A stretch of 64,000 nt of DNA from Styela clava (Eukaryota > Chordata > Ascidiacea > Stolidobranchia > Styelidae). The notes beneath the pieces are model-generated. The model worked only from the letters and a program-made list of their open reading frames with translations, ran no database searches and was not told where the DNA came from. Location: the NCBI RefSeq assembly GCF_964204865.1, contig NC_135260.1:19948001-20012000 (forward strand), given 5' to 3'. Shown here in pieces: positions 11,761 through 27,228 of this stretch; the first letter of the stretch is position 1; each line of letters begins with the position of its first letter. A program made the position numbers and the translations under genes.

Positions 11761-12276
11761 TTTGTCAACCCGTGATTGACCTACAATGCTATCGTAGCTA
11801 GCAGAGTTCGCTTTGCCAAATCAGGCAAACTAGATCTTGATTGTGTTGCACAATGAGGTATTTTACATAACACTCATTGTTGAATGTGCGCCTTTCATAA
11901 CTTTCCCTTTCTTACTGGTGGACACTTGAACTTTGTTAGGCTTTTCGTATAATAACCTGCAATCATGAATTAAGATGCACATAAGCACATTATGCTGCAA
12001 CAATGGGGGGTCGTCACAGTACTGTATAGTCTGAGTGTAGACGGAATTAAACTGTAGTGTGTTGTAGTCTTATACTGTAGTCAAAAATGCCAATAATGCC
12101 GTTGCAATTCAGAAAAAGTTTTTTAAATTAATAGTCTACGAAGTATGAAGTCGGTAGCGGTTATCTTGATTTTCCACCATTCATCCTGGTCCAGGATGCA
12201 TTTACTAAATGGGTAAACAAATACTCAGAATAAATAGCGAAGTTGAAAACAAATAATTTATCTAAATACGAATATT

Positions 12277-12430
12277 CGGCGGTGTGATGCATATAAGCAC
12301 TGGGAATGCGCTTGCCACAGGACCTCTGATTACCCTGATAGGGTTCTCAGGTTCAAATCGCGCCTTATCGCCTTCCCCTCCCCTAGATGAATAGAATCCT
12401 ATCCTATTTTATCAAACCCTGGGGCGTCGC
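12277..12430 (+). mobile_element. tRNA-derived SINE, internally deleted copy
   Basis: A tRNA-like head is visible: an A-box-like TAAGCACTGGGAATGCG and, about 40 bases later, a B-box GGTTCAAATC. The head is joined almost directly to the tail module CCTTCCCCTCCCCTAGATGAATAG seen at the 3' end of other copies. Not a functional tRNA gene: no acceptor-stem pairing or 73-base cloverleaf could be drawn. Confidence 0.55.
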
Positions 12431-12856
12431 TAAATCCACACTGAGTAGTGTGCCAATAATATATGAACAAAATGCTTGATATAAATATTAAGACCATTTC
12501 ACAGAATGTGAATGTGCGATTGCGGTTAATTTAAAGTTAAAAGAAAGCATAAACCTCGCATGGCTGCTTTGCGTACTCGAGCGTTTCAAACGAAACTTTT
12601 GATTTGACTTAAACAAGACGTCACTGGCTTGAGGCGTCCTGATTGGACGGAAGTCTCGATGCGCTATTTACGAATGTGCTGTACTAACTGCGGGTCTTAG
12701 GACTTTAAATTCAGAAATTGTTCTATTTTGCCTGTACTCCCGAGATTTATTCGTATTCGAAGTTAGTCTTGTATTAAGTTTAGGTGTGATGACCTTGTGG
12801 ATCTGGAATCATGAACATATTTTATTAAACCTAGTAATTATGGGATGGTTACCGTA

Positions 12857-13090
12857 TGTGCGAGAGGATTGCTGGACTCGTCGTCGTCGTTGGGTGGTCA
12901 CGTAACCGCTGCCCGCTGGTCGGTTACGGCTTCCTCCACCACCAAGTCTATGCTTCCGAAAACAAACAATATAACTAATCCCATACCCGACTTGGAATGG
13001 TAACCAGACGAGAGGCTATGGTTCGCCATATGGATAAGCCGTCTTATCGGCTTTCCTTTCCCCGGGATAAATATGTAAATCCTATGTCTG
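12857..13090 (+). mobile_element. SINE body and tail
   Basis: Contains the modules GATTGCTGGACTCGTCG, CACGTAACCGCTG, GGTCGGTTACGGCTTC, a middle ending GTAACCAGACGAGAGGC, and the tail TTTCCCCGGGATAAATATG. The same modules in the same order occur at 22636-22872 on the other strand and, shorter, at 51660-51842, which defines a repeat family of about 230-250 bp. Confidence 0.65.
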
Positions 13091-14960
13091 TATGGGGTCT
13101 AGTATTAGTTACGGTATCAAGCAGTCAGGTGACGTCTAATTTCTGAATTTAAATGAAATATTGACTGGATTTCGGTGTTCCACTTTATTAGTGATTTTAT
13201 AAAGGTAGACTATAGTGGCATAATATATATATAGGCTACCGGTACTACCAGTATTTAAAGAAATACAGAAATATGTTAAGAGCAAAGACAAAAATATTTC
13301 TCTTGTGTATCATGTCCGCATGTCAAAGGAAAGTATTGATGTGTTTTTCTTCCTGAAAATATGGTGATTACTCTTCTATGAACTGTATATGTGGCAATCA
13401 AAATGCCACTAAAGCAGATAACTCTTGTTATCTCTCGCAAGGTATATCCGCCTTCCATTCAGATTCAGTCATTACTGCATTATATCATCCGTTTATTTTT
13501 AGTGTTTGTGGAACCACGTCTCCCGGTCTCTGTTATATTATTTAAACTACATATCATATCAATATTTGCTATTAACAATAACAGTCGAAAAAAAATTCTA
13601 ATTTGATTTTGCCAAGCGGTTAATATTTACAGTATTCATAACACAAAAAACCAAAAAGCAACAATTGAATGGTGCTTATTCAAAATACTGCACAGTCCTC
13701 CAATTCCAAGACTAGCCGCTATATTTAAAGACATCAATAATAACGTTGAATACAAACCCCTCCTATACGAGACATCCTGACAGCGTTGGCACTCCATACT
13801 GCCATACCGGTATCACCTCAAGATTAGCAAATCGATACTCTGTAATAAACTGAAAAAAAAAAATCTAAAAATGTCTTCTATCAGAGTCCTTTTTAAAAAA
13901 TATTGGCTGAAAAAAATTTTATCATAGCAATGGCATCGCCCGAAATGACATCTGCGCCGTTCATAACGAACTTGCTACAGCCGGCGATCTCCAATCATGA
14001 TCGTTGCGACGAGAAAGCTAGAGAAATAGCTTGCTCGATTCAGGTGATTGTTTGCGCGTTTTGGACGACCATTCGCATACTTCGGTGGGCCTTATTACGT
14101 CACTGTGACGTCGGAATGACTTAATTTTTCGGTGATGTAGTCAGGTCGGGGTTAGGATTGACATATGCAAAAATTATTGCATATGTCATACTATGCTAGG
14201 ACAACTAGAAGTGCATGTGGTACTAAACTATATCAGACCCCTCGTTTCTGCGACAAATAAGTGTTTATCTAGCTATTGAGACATTCTTGGAATCTGATAA
14301 CTGTGCCCTGATACCAAATTAGTAATTTTCTATTGAAGAGTTTTATAATCTTATATTTTACAACACAAATTATATAATCGCTCAAAATCATATTCTTCAA
14401 TATAGTTTGTCGTTGTATTCATAGAGACCATAAACAGCATTGAAAAAAGTTAAATATATCTAAATAAATCCATACAAATACTCCTCAAAAACTGTCATAT
14501 ATTTGTGACCTTTGGTTAAGTTTGTATGGTTGTCAATATGAAGTAGTTGAACATCGCATAAAGCAAAGGCAATAAAATGACAAACGCCAAAATTAGTTTA
14601 TGCTGGGATACTAATACAATTCTATTGCTATTTATGTAATTGTCCTTATATTAATATAGCATATAAGGTGGCTAACCAGTCTTTGAATGCAAATACTCTC
14701 TTTGTTTTAATTTCTGTATTTGTTACAAAATGTTTATGTAAAAATTACATTTTCATAACTAAGTAGCTAATGGAAAATCTTTTGATAAATTTTTATTTAA
14801 TTTTATATTTTCAAGTGCTAATTTTGTTGCTGTGTGGATTAGCTTGGGGAAGCCTAGGCAGACACTGGGTGCGTACGGCAGTTCTTAATAATAATATATC
14901 TGCTAAATAAGCGAGTTACCATCAGATTCGTAACTAGTACTTTCAGAACTGCTTGCCGGA
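13091..14960. other. Upstream region of CDK1, no gene seen
   Basis: AT-rich with short unsupported frames only. It contains a perfect hairpin of 12-base arms (TGACATATGCAA, six-base loop, TTGCATATGTCA) at about 14158-14187. A short MITE-like motif (CGCATACTTCGG) occurs near 14072. The CDK1 promoter must lie here, but no TATA box or other core element could be assigned with confidence. Confidence 0.4.
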
Positions 14961-14969
14961 TCCAACAAG

Positions 14970-18451
<3,482 letters not shown>

Positions 18452-18918
18452 AAAACTTGTCAATAGTTATGCCAAGCAAGAAGCACTGCTGCAGTTTGAT
18501 ACCTCATTCAGGGATTGTCATTTTCGTTTCATGAGATTCTCTATTATTACTTGTGTATGAGCTGGTCTGAGTGGTATTCAAATTGTATAAGTTTGTGTCT
18601 TCTACGTCTGTTAGGGTTTTATTAAATCCAGCAACACCTTTGGATATGCAAATTGTTTAAAGAAATATCAAAGCTTGAAAACTTTGTGATGAGTGATGCT
18701 GTGGGTTTATAATATATTTCTTTCTTGTGTTTATTCTTCTTGATATCCAATTTCCTTCATCTTTCTGATATGGACTTTTCACCCCTTGTGGGACTTTCTT
18801 GTTGCAGACAAATGTTTATATCCGATTAAAACACCTTTGCTGCTACTCTGTATGTTTATTTGTATTTTGGGGGGGCAAGAATTGCACGCCTGCATGGGGA
18901 GAGGTGTAATATCTTGGA

Positions 18919-18924
18919 AATAAA
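18919..18924 (+). terminator. Polyadenylation signal of CDK1
   Basis: AATAAA lies 468 bases after the CDK1 stop codon, preceded by a T/G-rich 3' untranslated region. It is the first canonical signal in a suitable position; actual cleavage was not observable. Confidence 0.45.
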
Positions 18925-19507
18925 ATTATGTAGAGCCTGGGAATATTTTACAGCGGGATACCATGTAGCGCTATTTAAGCTCATCTGAAAACAAGAAAGC
19001 TATTGTTGGATTGTGCCTCGATTTTGGAATGCAAGGTTACTCTGTGGTTCTAACTCCCGGACGCATGTGTTGGTGCTTTTTTACGAAACACAAAAGCAGC
19101 GAATCGTTTATTTTGTGTTACTTGCTTTTGTGATATCTGCGTGCTCCGTGATCGCCTACTTCAAAAATGATCGTGTAGGCAGGAAGCCTTGTTCAAGTTA
19201 CGCTTGTCCCCGTTTGTTTAACAAATAATTTTAATTATTAACTATAAATAGCATAATAATAAAGTATTATGATTTTTATGGCATAAAGTTGGAATTAATG
19301 AGAATTTTTTCCGAATGGGTTCGACCTCATACGCACTGATGCATGACATTCAGTTGACATAGCGATCGATGACGCGTGACATTCTACAAAATACCGTACC
19401 GTATTATTAAATCGAGTTCCTTGCTTTTTTGCGAATCGTTCATTGGTAGTTGCCGATCCGATACCGTATTTTATTCCTATAATAGGAGTGTTAATGCAGC
19501 TAATGTC

Positions 19508-21280
19508 ATGTTCAAGGCGAAAATTATAGTTGTTGGACCCTGCGAAAGTGGGAAAACTGCGGTTTCAAACTTTTTAGGAGATCAAGTAAGAAATGTATTT
19601 TGTTTAGTCTAACATTAGTTGTATCGGTGATTGTTACACTGTGTTTATTGATAACCTTAATTTTTGTTAAATTTATGTCATAAAATGCGCCAGCTTGGAA
19701 ATAACAAAAAAAGAATGCCTTTTATAAGCATGGAATATACTAGTACGATAAAGGCAATTAAATAGGATACGGTACCTTTAAGACTGAAGTTAATATGCTA
19801 ATGTGGGAAATTATAATTTTACAGACTGATCATTCGGAATCAAATTATCACCCAACAGCAGGTGTTAGAATTCTTGAATTTGAGCAACAAGTTAAAAGTC
19901 GAAACAGAAATGTTGATGTTGAAATTGAGCTATGGGATTGTAGTGGAAGCGAAGAATATGAAAGCTGTTGGCCAGCCATGGCTTCGAATGCTGATAGTTC
20001 GTATCGCATTAATATTATAGAGTTTGAAATGTTTCTTGAAAAAAAAATATATCAATCACCAGTCATAATCTGAAAGAACTTATCCATTTGAGATTTTAAC
20101 ACAATGCACAAAAACATAAGATTGTAAGATAATATCAAAACATGACTTTTTCTGAAATAATGTTGATGAATTATATACCTGGTTACTATATTTTAATTAA
20201 ATATGTTTAACCCTGATCATACAAGTCTGAATATTTTTTTTACTGATCAGTTCTTCAAACAGAGTTAAAATTGCCATTCTATGATAAACATAGATTGACT
20301 TCTTGTATTTATTTACTGTCAGTTGAAGGAGTTTGTTCCACAATAATATTTTACAGTTTGCGCTTTTTTACTTTTTCACCTATAGCCTAATTTTAGTACA
20401 AGCTGTAAAATTGCTGTACAAAAGTTATTTATATGAAAGAAAGAATTAGCCTAACTCAATATTTTAAATTGCTTTTCAGGAAATTATATGCACATTACCA
20501 TTGAGCAATCTTCGGTTTAAATTTAACTTTAAATAAATCATTCTCAACCTTTTGAACAAATAAATTTAATAGCAATGAAAGGTTTTAATGATTTTACATG
20601 AACTATTTCTTGTGCTTTGGTTTTTTATTGTAATTTTATATAAAATTCAGAGCTATAGTTATTTTTTCTCAACTTCTCTCAATTAAATTATGTTATTTGT
20701 ATACAGGTGTGATCATAATGTACAATCCATTCGAATCAAGCAACAAATTGCAACTCAATAATTGGTTTGATTACTTTGTGTCAGGACAAGGCTTGAAAGA
20801 AGAGTACTGTGCAATATTCGCTCATTGCAAGAATAAAGAGGCTACTAAGAATATATCTTCACCACTATCCGATAATATACCATTTGTAAGACCCTAAATT
20901 TTATTTTGATGGATGCTTACTTTTTAAGAGGTGAAATCTGTGTACCAACAAGACCTGATTTGTTAACAATTTATTCAAGTTATTTTTCGAATGGTGCCGT
21001 TTTTACACAATGTTTTTTGACACATACACTGATACAAATGATCAGGCTTCTTTAATAAAAAATTAATTAGTTATTGTTCATAGGAATTATTTTTCAAAAT
21101 AAAAATTATTTAATAAGTTTTTTTGTTGTTTATGAAAATCCTTGTTTTTGTATTTAGTATGTCACAAATTTGGATGGAGACCCAGATCAATTAAAAGATG
21201 CATTCACAAAAATTTTGGGTAGAGTTCTCAGCAAATTATCGGATTCCAGGGAGAAAGAAGAACTGAGTATCATAAACTGA
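19508..21280 (+). CDS. IFT22: Intraflagellar transport protein 22 (RABL5), 4 exons
   Basis: Rab-like small GTPase subunit of the IFT-B complex, which carries cargo along cilia. Exons 19508-19585, 19825-19996, 20707-20885 and 21158-21280 join to 183 aa (human protein 185 aa). The P-loop GPCESGKT is at residues 10-17. Exon 2 carries the family signatures YHPTAGVRILEFE and ELWDCSGSEEYESCWPA. Exon 3 gives VIIMYNPF and the WFDYFV segment. Exon 4 ends the protein with LSDSREKEELSIIN, matching the conserved IFT22 C-terminus. The start MFKAKIIVVGPCESGKT was chosen because family members begin at this point; an in-frame ATG 44 codons upstream is not supported. A 3' splice acceptor-like TTAATGCAG sits 7 bases before the ATG, so a 5' leader exon or trans-spliced leader is possible. 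Confidence 0.93.
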
Positions 21281-22635
21281 TTGCTGGCTATAAATTTTTT
21301 GTTTTTCATTTCCAATAATTGCAATGCTAAAGGTCGAGTTGGCTGTGATATATAATACGTAGATGTATTTTTTTCCATGGAAAATTACGAATGTGTCCAG
21401 ATTGCAATTTCAATTGCACTCGACTCAGTTTATGTTTTCAAATTTCACATCTTATATTTTTATACCATTCATATAATATTGTTCAAATTATACAACTGAA
21501 TGTGACAAATGATTCTTTTCAAATGTGTGCATTGTGGTCAATTTGGCACTTTCATAGGTACAGCAAAATTTGCAACTATTTTGCTTCGTTGTTTAGCTGC
21601 TTTGACTTTTAATCCGCTATACAGAATTGATATGAAATTTTTTCTAAAGCGTTATTTGTGGGGCACGCGCTCCTTATATTGACCCTTAGGTGAACCTAAG
21701 AAAGGATATGCAACTGAATCTATTATAACAGATTTTGTAATTTCATCCTGGTGCACTCGAGACGGTGTGAGATTCTTTGTGTGTAGACTGATATATATTT
21801 ACTAGGATTTACACATATTTATCCCGGGGGATGCGATATGTTGACTCAAATCATTGATGTACAGTACCCTTTCCAAATACAAAAACAACACTTAACATAT
21901 AGCGATTCTAACATCTATGCGTTAAGTGAGAATCCAACAATAAAACACACATTTAATTATGGAGAGTGTAGCTGTAAGGCATGGTGAAAAAAGCCTGATT
22001 GAACCAACTGGTATGTGTCTCTTATGATTGATACATCGAAACTAATAAACGGGTTTGAAGTCAAAGGAATTTCCACAGTTAATATCTGTATGTAGGTTTT
22101 GAATAGCTCATTTAAAATAGGTCATGAATTTTGGAGGAAAGATTTATATGCATTAATGGCAATTTTCCAATGACAAACTGTTGGATCTGCATAAGCGGAC
22201 TACAAAAGTTAGTTTCCAATTCTTTATTGGACATGAAATTGACCTATTATTCGAATCATGTATTGTTTTCACGGTGCCGAAATAAATTGTATTATATCAT
22301 TATTCAAAACCCTATTTCTTCGATGTTTTTTGGATTAATGAAATTCTGGATTTTTTTCTAGTATTTTGACTGTCCGTTTCTTGTTCTGTTCTATTGCCCC
22401 CGTTTTCTTAGTATATATAAGTTTATTTCGACTCCATATTCAGCATAACAGACGATAAAATATTTGATAAAAAACTTGTATTTAAAATGTACATATTTTA
22501 TATTGAAAGACGCCGTGAATAAGTGGTAGCCTACGTGTTCGCACAACTGAATGTGCCCCCAGGAAATTTACTATTGATGCGAAACCTGAGTTCGCATGTT
22601 GGATATTATTAAACGAAGTCGAGGCATGATAGGAG
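21281..22635. other. Intergenic stretch after IFT22
   Basis: No gene seen. A fragment of the SINE tail (ATATTTATCCCGGG, minus orientation) lies at 21797-21832. The remaining sequence is AT-rich; frames are short and unrecognised. Confidence 0.45.
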
Positions 22636-22872
22636 ACAAGGATATGATTTACATATTCATCCCGTGGGAGAGAAAAGCCGATAAGACGGCTTAATCATAT
22701 GGCGAACCACGTCCTCTCGTCCGGTTACCAGTCCAGGTCGGGTATGGGGTTAGTTAGCCAGTTTTTTTTTTTCCGAAGCATGGACTTGATAGTGGAAGAA
22801 GCCGTAACCGACCAGCGGTTGCGTGAACCACCCTACGGCGGCGATGGGTCCAGCAATCCTCTCGCACATGAT
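22636..22872 (-). mobile_element. SINE copy, minus orientation
   Basis: Reverse complement of the module order at 12857-13090: tail TATGTAAATC/CCCGGGATAA-like, GCCGATAAGACGG, CTCGTCCGGTTACCAG, GAAGCCGTAACCGACC and CCAGCAATCCTCTCGCACAT. It ends about 57 bases before hAT copy 1. Confidence 0.65.
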
Positions 22873-22929
22873 GCGAGCTTTGCTTTTGGCTTGACAGTCA
22901 TTTTCTGTCTCAATGAAATCACATTTGAT

Positions 22930-25656
22930 CAGTGGCGGCGCGTGGTCATTTTGACAACCGGGGCAAGCTACTGCGGGACCAAGTCACCCTATCTACGGGG
23001 ACAGGATGAGCGCTGTAAGTTCTCCCATCATTTTATGAGTATAAAAACCATTCCATCGGTAACAACCAATCGGCAAAAGCGACAATTTTTAATGATAAGA
23101 AAGTGTCTTTAAAACCGGTCCAAGTCAAGGGATTAATAAATATAGACATAGTTTATTTTGAAACCTCTTACAAACGGAAAGGCAATATTTACCCAGATAA
23201 ATACAATGACATATTAACAGAAACTTCGGGAAAGCAGACAAAACCTAAAACAAGGTTTAAAACGATACTATGAAGAAAGGAAAGTTAATGCAGAGATAAG
23301 GACATGCGTCGCTCACCCATAGATATATATGCTGCTAGACTTCTACTGCTTGAACATATATGCAACACGCCGCGGTTTCTTGGAAGCAAAATGCTCAATA
23401 ACGCGCTGATTAAAGTCATGCATCCCAGAAATAACGTCTCTGTGAATGGATAAAACAGCCAAGGAATTTAATCTATCTTGCTTCATTGTGTTTCTGAGAT
23501 ACGTTTTAATACGCTTCAGCGTGCTGAATGTTCGCTCTGCGTCGGCGGAAGAAATAGGCGTCGTCAAAATGATGTCCAGAAATTTTGCAGACGCCGCAAA
23601 GGTAGTTACTAGAGTGTTATCTATGAGGAATCCATAGAGCGCGCAAGTTGTGATGTTCAAAAAAGTTTGATTGGTGTATATACATCGCAATTCATTTTCC
23701 AATTTACCCACGTTTATCATGGGGTAAAATTTGGAGACAGTAACCAACAAATGGATGGGAAATTGACGTGCAAATTTTGAAAAATTTTTGGGGTTCATCA
23801 AAGAGAACGCGGCAAGGTGTTCAGTGCGCAGACGATCGCCTATTTGATTCACCAGAATGTCACAGCATTCCTTTGCAGACAAAATCAAACGCTGCGTTGT
23901 TTGCCCGCGGCGTAAAGAAGCACTCCATGTGTCGTCGTGTTTTATTGTTTCCCGGATACGAGATACAGCATCGCAGAAGTCTGAAATACACGACTGCACA
24001 GACGCTCCATCCATTAGCCTTGACTGCAATGCGCCGTATAATACATCCACGTGATAGAATATTGTGGAGAAAAAAGCAAGAAAAAATGAAAACTCACCAT
24101 CTTCGTCCCAAACCGGAGAGCTCTGAATGCCATTGAAACACTCAATGAGCTCAGACCTAATTTCGGACACGCCCTGCACCACGCGTGATTGGAAGTTCCA
24201 ACGTGTTGGTGCACAAGCTGGGAGACGGCGGCTACATATCTGGCGAAGGAGGTCAGAGCGCTTCGGCGAAACGGAAAAAAAATGAAGAAAACCCCGAAAC
24301 ATTTGCAAAAAATATACGGACGAGAGGGGTATCAAGACACATATTTTTAATAACGAGGTTAAATTGGTGTGCATAACAATGTAAAAAATGCGCATGAGGA
24401 AAATCTTCTTTTATATAAACTTGAACACCATGTTTCGACCCACTCATGACTGCCGCGCCGTCATAAGTTTGAGCTATCAATTTTGACTTCGCGTTGTAAG
24501 GCTGTAACACTTCTTTCAGTACAGCCGATATCCCGCAAGCCGTGCGATCAACGATTGGTACAAAGCTGTGAAATCTCTCGGTAGGTTTACCATCTTTCAC
24601 AAACCGAAATATCACAGCCAGTTGGGAAACGCACGTGATGTCAGTTGTCTCGTCAGACTGAATCGAAAGGAACTGGCAATTCTCAATTTCCAGAGCCAAA
24701 TGTTGTAAATAAATTTTATACATTGAGTCGAGCAAATCATTTTGGATATCCTTAGATGGCGATCCTTTTCTCGACGTTTTGGTTGTGCCGACGAATAGAA
24801 ACCGCGCGTCCTTCATCCAACCGTGCTGCAATATTAACATTTCCGAATGTTCGGTATTTTACTGCTTTGTCCAGATGCTTCATAGAAGATTGATGATCCC
24901 TGGCACGCTCGGAAAGATGTTTAAGATCTCTAAAACCAAATTTACACCAACGTGAGTTACGGGCGGTAGCAAAAAGTAGGCAATAAAAACAAAAAAGTGC
25001 ATTTTTGTCTTCGCTGTAACACAACCATTCGTGTTTTTTATACCAAGTTTCTGCGCAGAATGTACGCCAACGCTTTCCTCCGTCATGGGATTGTTCCAGT
25101 GAACAATTTTTTGGTTGATAAGGCCCAAGACGTTGTACCTCTAATTTTTGTTCCAGCGGCAGCTGCGAAAACGGAGTGCGAAGTAGTGCATCAACCTTAT
25201 TCATTATGAGGTCTAAGGCTAAGAAATGCGAAGCCGGAAAGAAGTGGGGAGCTCGGAAGGAATGTGGAAAATCGAAAGCAAATGGACTAATGGTCTCTAA
25301 CTGATTCAAATAGCGAAACAAGCGACAAAAACGAAGGCGAGGAAACTATCAACTCTTCAAGCAACCAACGAACGAGAAGGAATGCGTGAATATGTCAACA
25401 CGTTGTTGTAAGAAACGTCGGCATTGTGTCGTCATAATTTTGGGACTAGCCCCGATGATTTAGTAAAAGAAACAGAAAACAAACGAGGCGAGTGGAAGAT
25501 AAAAGAGAGAATACGATATACAATGAGCAACCGGGGCAAAATCGGGTGTAGACAGTCTGTGCAACCGATATTGAGGTATTTTACGAATATTTTTTATTAT
25601 ACCGAAAAAACAACCGGGGCATTGCCCCGGCTGGCCCTATTGACGCGCCGCCACTG
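22930..25656 (-). mobile_element. hAT transposon copy 1, 2727 bp
   Basis: Terminal inverted repeats CAGTGGCGGCGCGT at both ends and a perfect 8-bp target duplication CATTTGAT (22922-22929 and 25657-25664), the hAT signature. It is a close relative of the 3042-bp copy at 60882-63923. Compared with that copy it lacks about 43 bp after 24104, about 185 bp near 24755 and about 70 bp near 25540. The first two gaps are bounded by short shared sequences (TTC; ATGGCG), typical of end-joining repair. The transposase is on the minus strand and broken. Confidence 0.92.
23343..25204 (-). pseudogene. hAT transposase with TTF-type zinc finger (copy 1)
   Basis: The minus-strand reading begins at MNKVDALLRTPFSQLPL. 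A TTF-type zinc-finger region follows: RTFCAETWYKKHEWLCYSED and ALFCFYCLLF. Then comes an RNase-H-like hAT core with QSDETTDITCVSQLAV, QTYDGAAVMSGSKHGVQ and HCYAHQFNLVI. The C-terminal dimerisation region has TTPISSADAERTFSTLKRIK. This resembles ZMYM1/DUF4371-type hAT transposases. The frame is broken: a deletion near 24755 removes part of the N-terminal half, and a shift near 24290 follows the HCYAH region. After that, 24395-23343 reads 350 aa continuously. The 5' deletion in this copy is intact in copy 2. Confidence 0.88.
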
Positions 25657-25809
25657 CATTTGATTTAATCATTTGAGTTATATTTTCTCACTATAACTAT
25701 TCAAACCTTCCTTTTTTGTTATACTTTTTCTTTTCAAAACATTCTCTATTTCATAGCTTATAAGAATCAAAATTGGACATAAGATTACCAACCACATAAA
25801 CCGGCGTCT

Positions 25810-26109
25810 TTGCTACTGGCTACAGTCCGCACGAATTCAACAAATTCTAATCTGCCGAGTAGCCTACCTACAGTTTTCAACACGTGGTATCGTACTGGAA
25901 TTATTAGCGAGACACAACGCATAATTCTAACTGTTACACTGCTTCATAATTTTTACGTAATGATAATGCCACATTTTCCCGACCTAATCGAAAACTGTGT
26001 GTTACATTTGAAAAAACTTCTGCGAATCCAGAGAACGTCGGGTATTCAGTCAATCGTCCAAGAATATAGCAAAGTGGTGTTGGAAAATATGTTGAAAAGT
26101 CGGCGGTAG
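25810..26109 (+). other. Unrecognised 99-codon open frame
   Basis: The frame has a helix-like composition with repeated Leu/Ile and ends LENMLKSRR followed by a stop. An acceptor-like CTGGCTACAG lies at the start, so it could be a terminal exon, but no upstream exon was found. No family was recognised. It may be chance. Confidence 0.2.
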
Positions 26110-26271
26110 ATTATGGCCATAAGGATCGTGCATATATATACTGTAAATTGCATACTTTGGTCGAAGCGTACGAAAGAAAATCACGTGTTCGCGTAATTGA
26201 CATACGTAAATTATATCCTATAGCATTAGCATCGTCTTTTATAGTAATTGTGGAGTCAAAATAAATTTATA

Positions 26272-27218
26272 GGGGAAAGTGGGGAAGGTTGGGACACTTT
26301 TGTTCTTTTGCATATTTTGAGCCGTTAATTCTGCATATTCACTTCAGTTTGCGGGACTAATGCATAGAGGGATAAATGTAGTTTTTATTCAGCGACTAAG
26401 AAATTCCCTTGCGACACACATCTTACTACCAAAATGCTTTGAAAAACGTCTGTCAAGTGTCCCACTGTACCCCACTTGTGGGGCACATTCGGACAGACCC
26501 TGGGTCAGTCTGTCGAAATTCAACGAAGTATGCTATTAAAAATAAGCAATTAATCAGCATAATCGTCTAAAGAACAGGGAGACTTCAAATTTGAAGATTT
26601 AATATTTTTAAAATCAATGTTCAACTGAAATAGTTCAGATATTTTGACAAAAAATTTCGCAAACAAATTTGTATTATTTCCTTCCTCGAATCTAAATCTG
26701 GAAATATTATTGATTCTCGAAAATATTCCATATTGGTCCATGGGTCGAAAGAAACCATAATATTACACAAAATATAACGCATCTCTAGGTCTCTAAGCAC
26801 TTATGGAATCAAACATTGTCGAAATTGTACCCTGTAGGCATAGGGCATGTCCCACTGAACCCCGGTCCTTCAGACCATCATACGGCAAAATTCGGAAAGC
26901 ACATCCACTCGCTAACATTATGAATATTTTACAATGCACAATAGCTGAAAAATATCTCACGGTGGTTTGTCATGTTAGAAAGACTAAAGTAGAAAAAAGA
27001 AAAAACTGGGATGATGAAATTTTAGTTTCAACCTCCCAAAACCACTTTCACCCCATAGCTTGCGCCGCTCTACCCGCCCGTTGTCCGTTCGCGGGGACGT
27101 TGTAACTCACCGAAGGGCGGATTGAAACATCGATCCGTGGACAGGATTGCGGATATAGTATCAGTGTGAGAGCTGATTTTCCACTGTGCCCCATGTCCCA
27201 ACGTGCCCCACCTTCCCC
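26272..27218. mobile_element. Non-autonomous element with TA duplication and G-rich TIRs
   Basis: Begins GGGGAAAGTGGGGAAGGTTG and ends with the inverted form (right end reverse complemented: GGGGAAGGTGGGGCACGTTG), both followed by GGGACA. Each end is flanked by TA (26270-26271 and 27219-27220). The motif GTCCCACTG followed by CCCC recurs inside at about 26458 and 26849, and a related TCCACTGTGCCCC lies at about 27179. No transposase frame is present; the 100-codon frame at 26803-27105 crosses these subterminal repeats and is not credible. A TA duplication suggests the Tc1/mariner-like group, but the superfamily is not proven. Confidence 0.75.
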
Positions 27219-27228
27219 TACTTATAAT

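Noticed and set aside
12300-12360. tRNA gene
   Set aside because: A- and B-box-like motifs are present but no acceptor stem or cloverleaf pairs; the sequence recurs as a SINE head.
19376-19507. N-terminal extension of IFT22 from an upstream in-frame ATG
   Set aside because: The family begins at MxKAKI, and an acceptor-like site lies between the two ATGs.
23446-24376. Plus-strand open frames across hAT copy 1 (and 61399-62346, 62873-63390 in copy 2)
   Set aside because: They are antisense shadows of the transposase, identical between the two copies for that reason only.
26803-27105. 100-codon frame as a gene
   Set aside because: It lies within a non-autonomous element and crosses its subterminal repeats.
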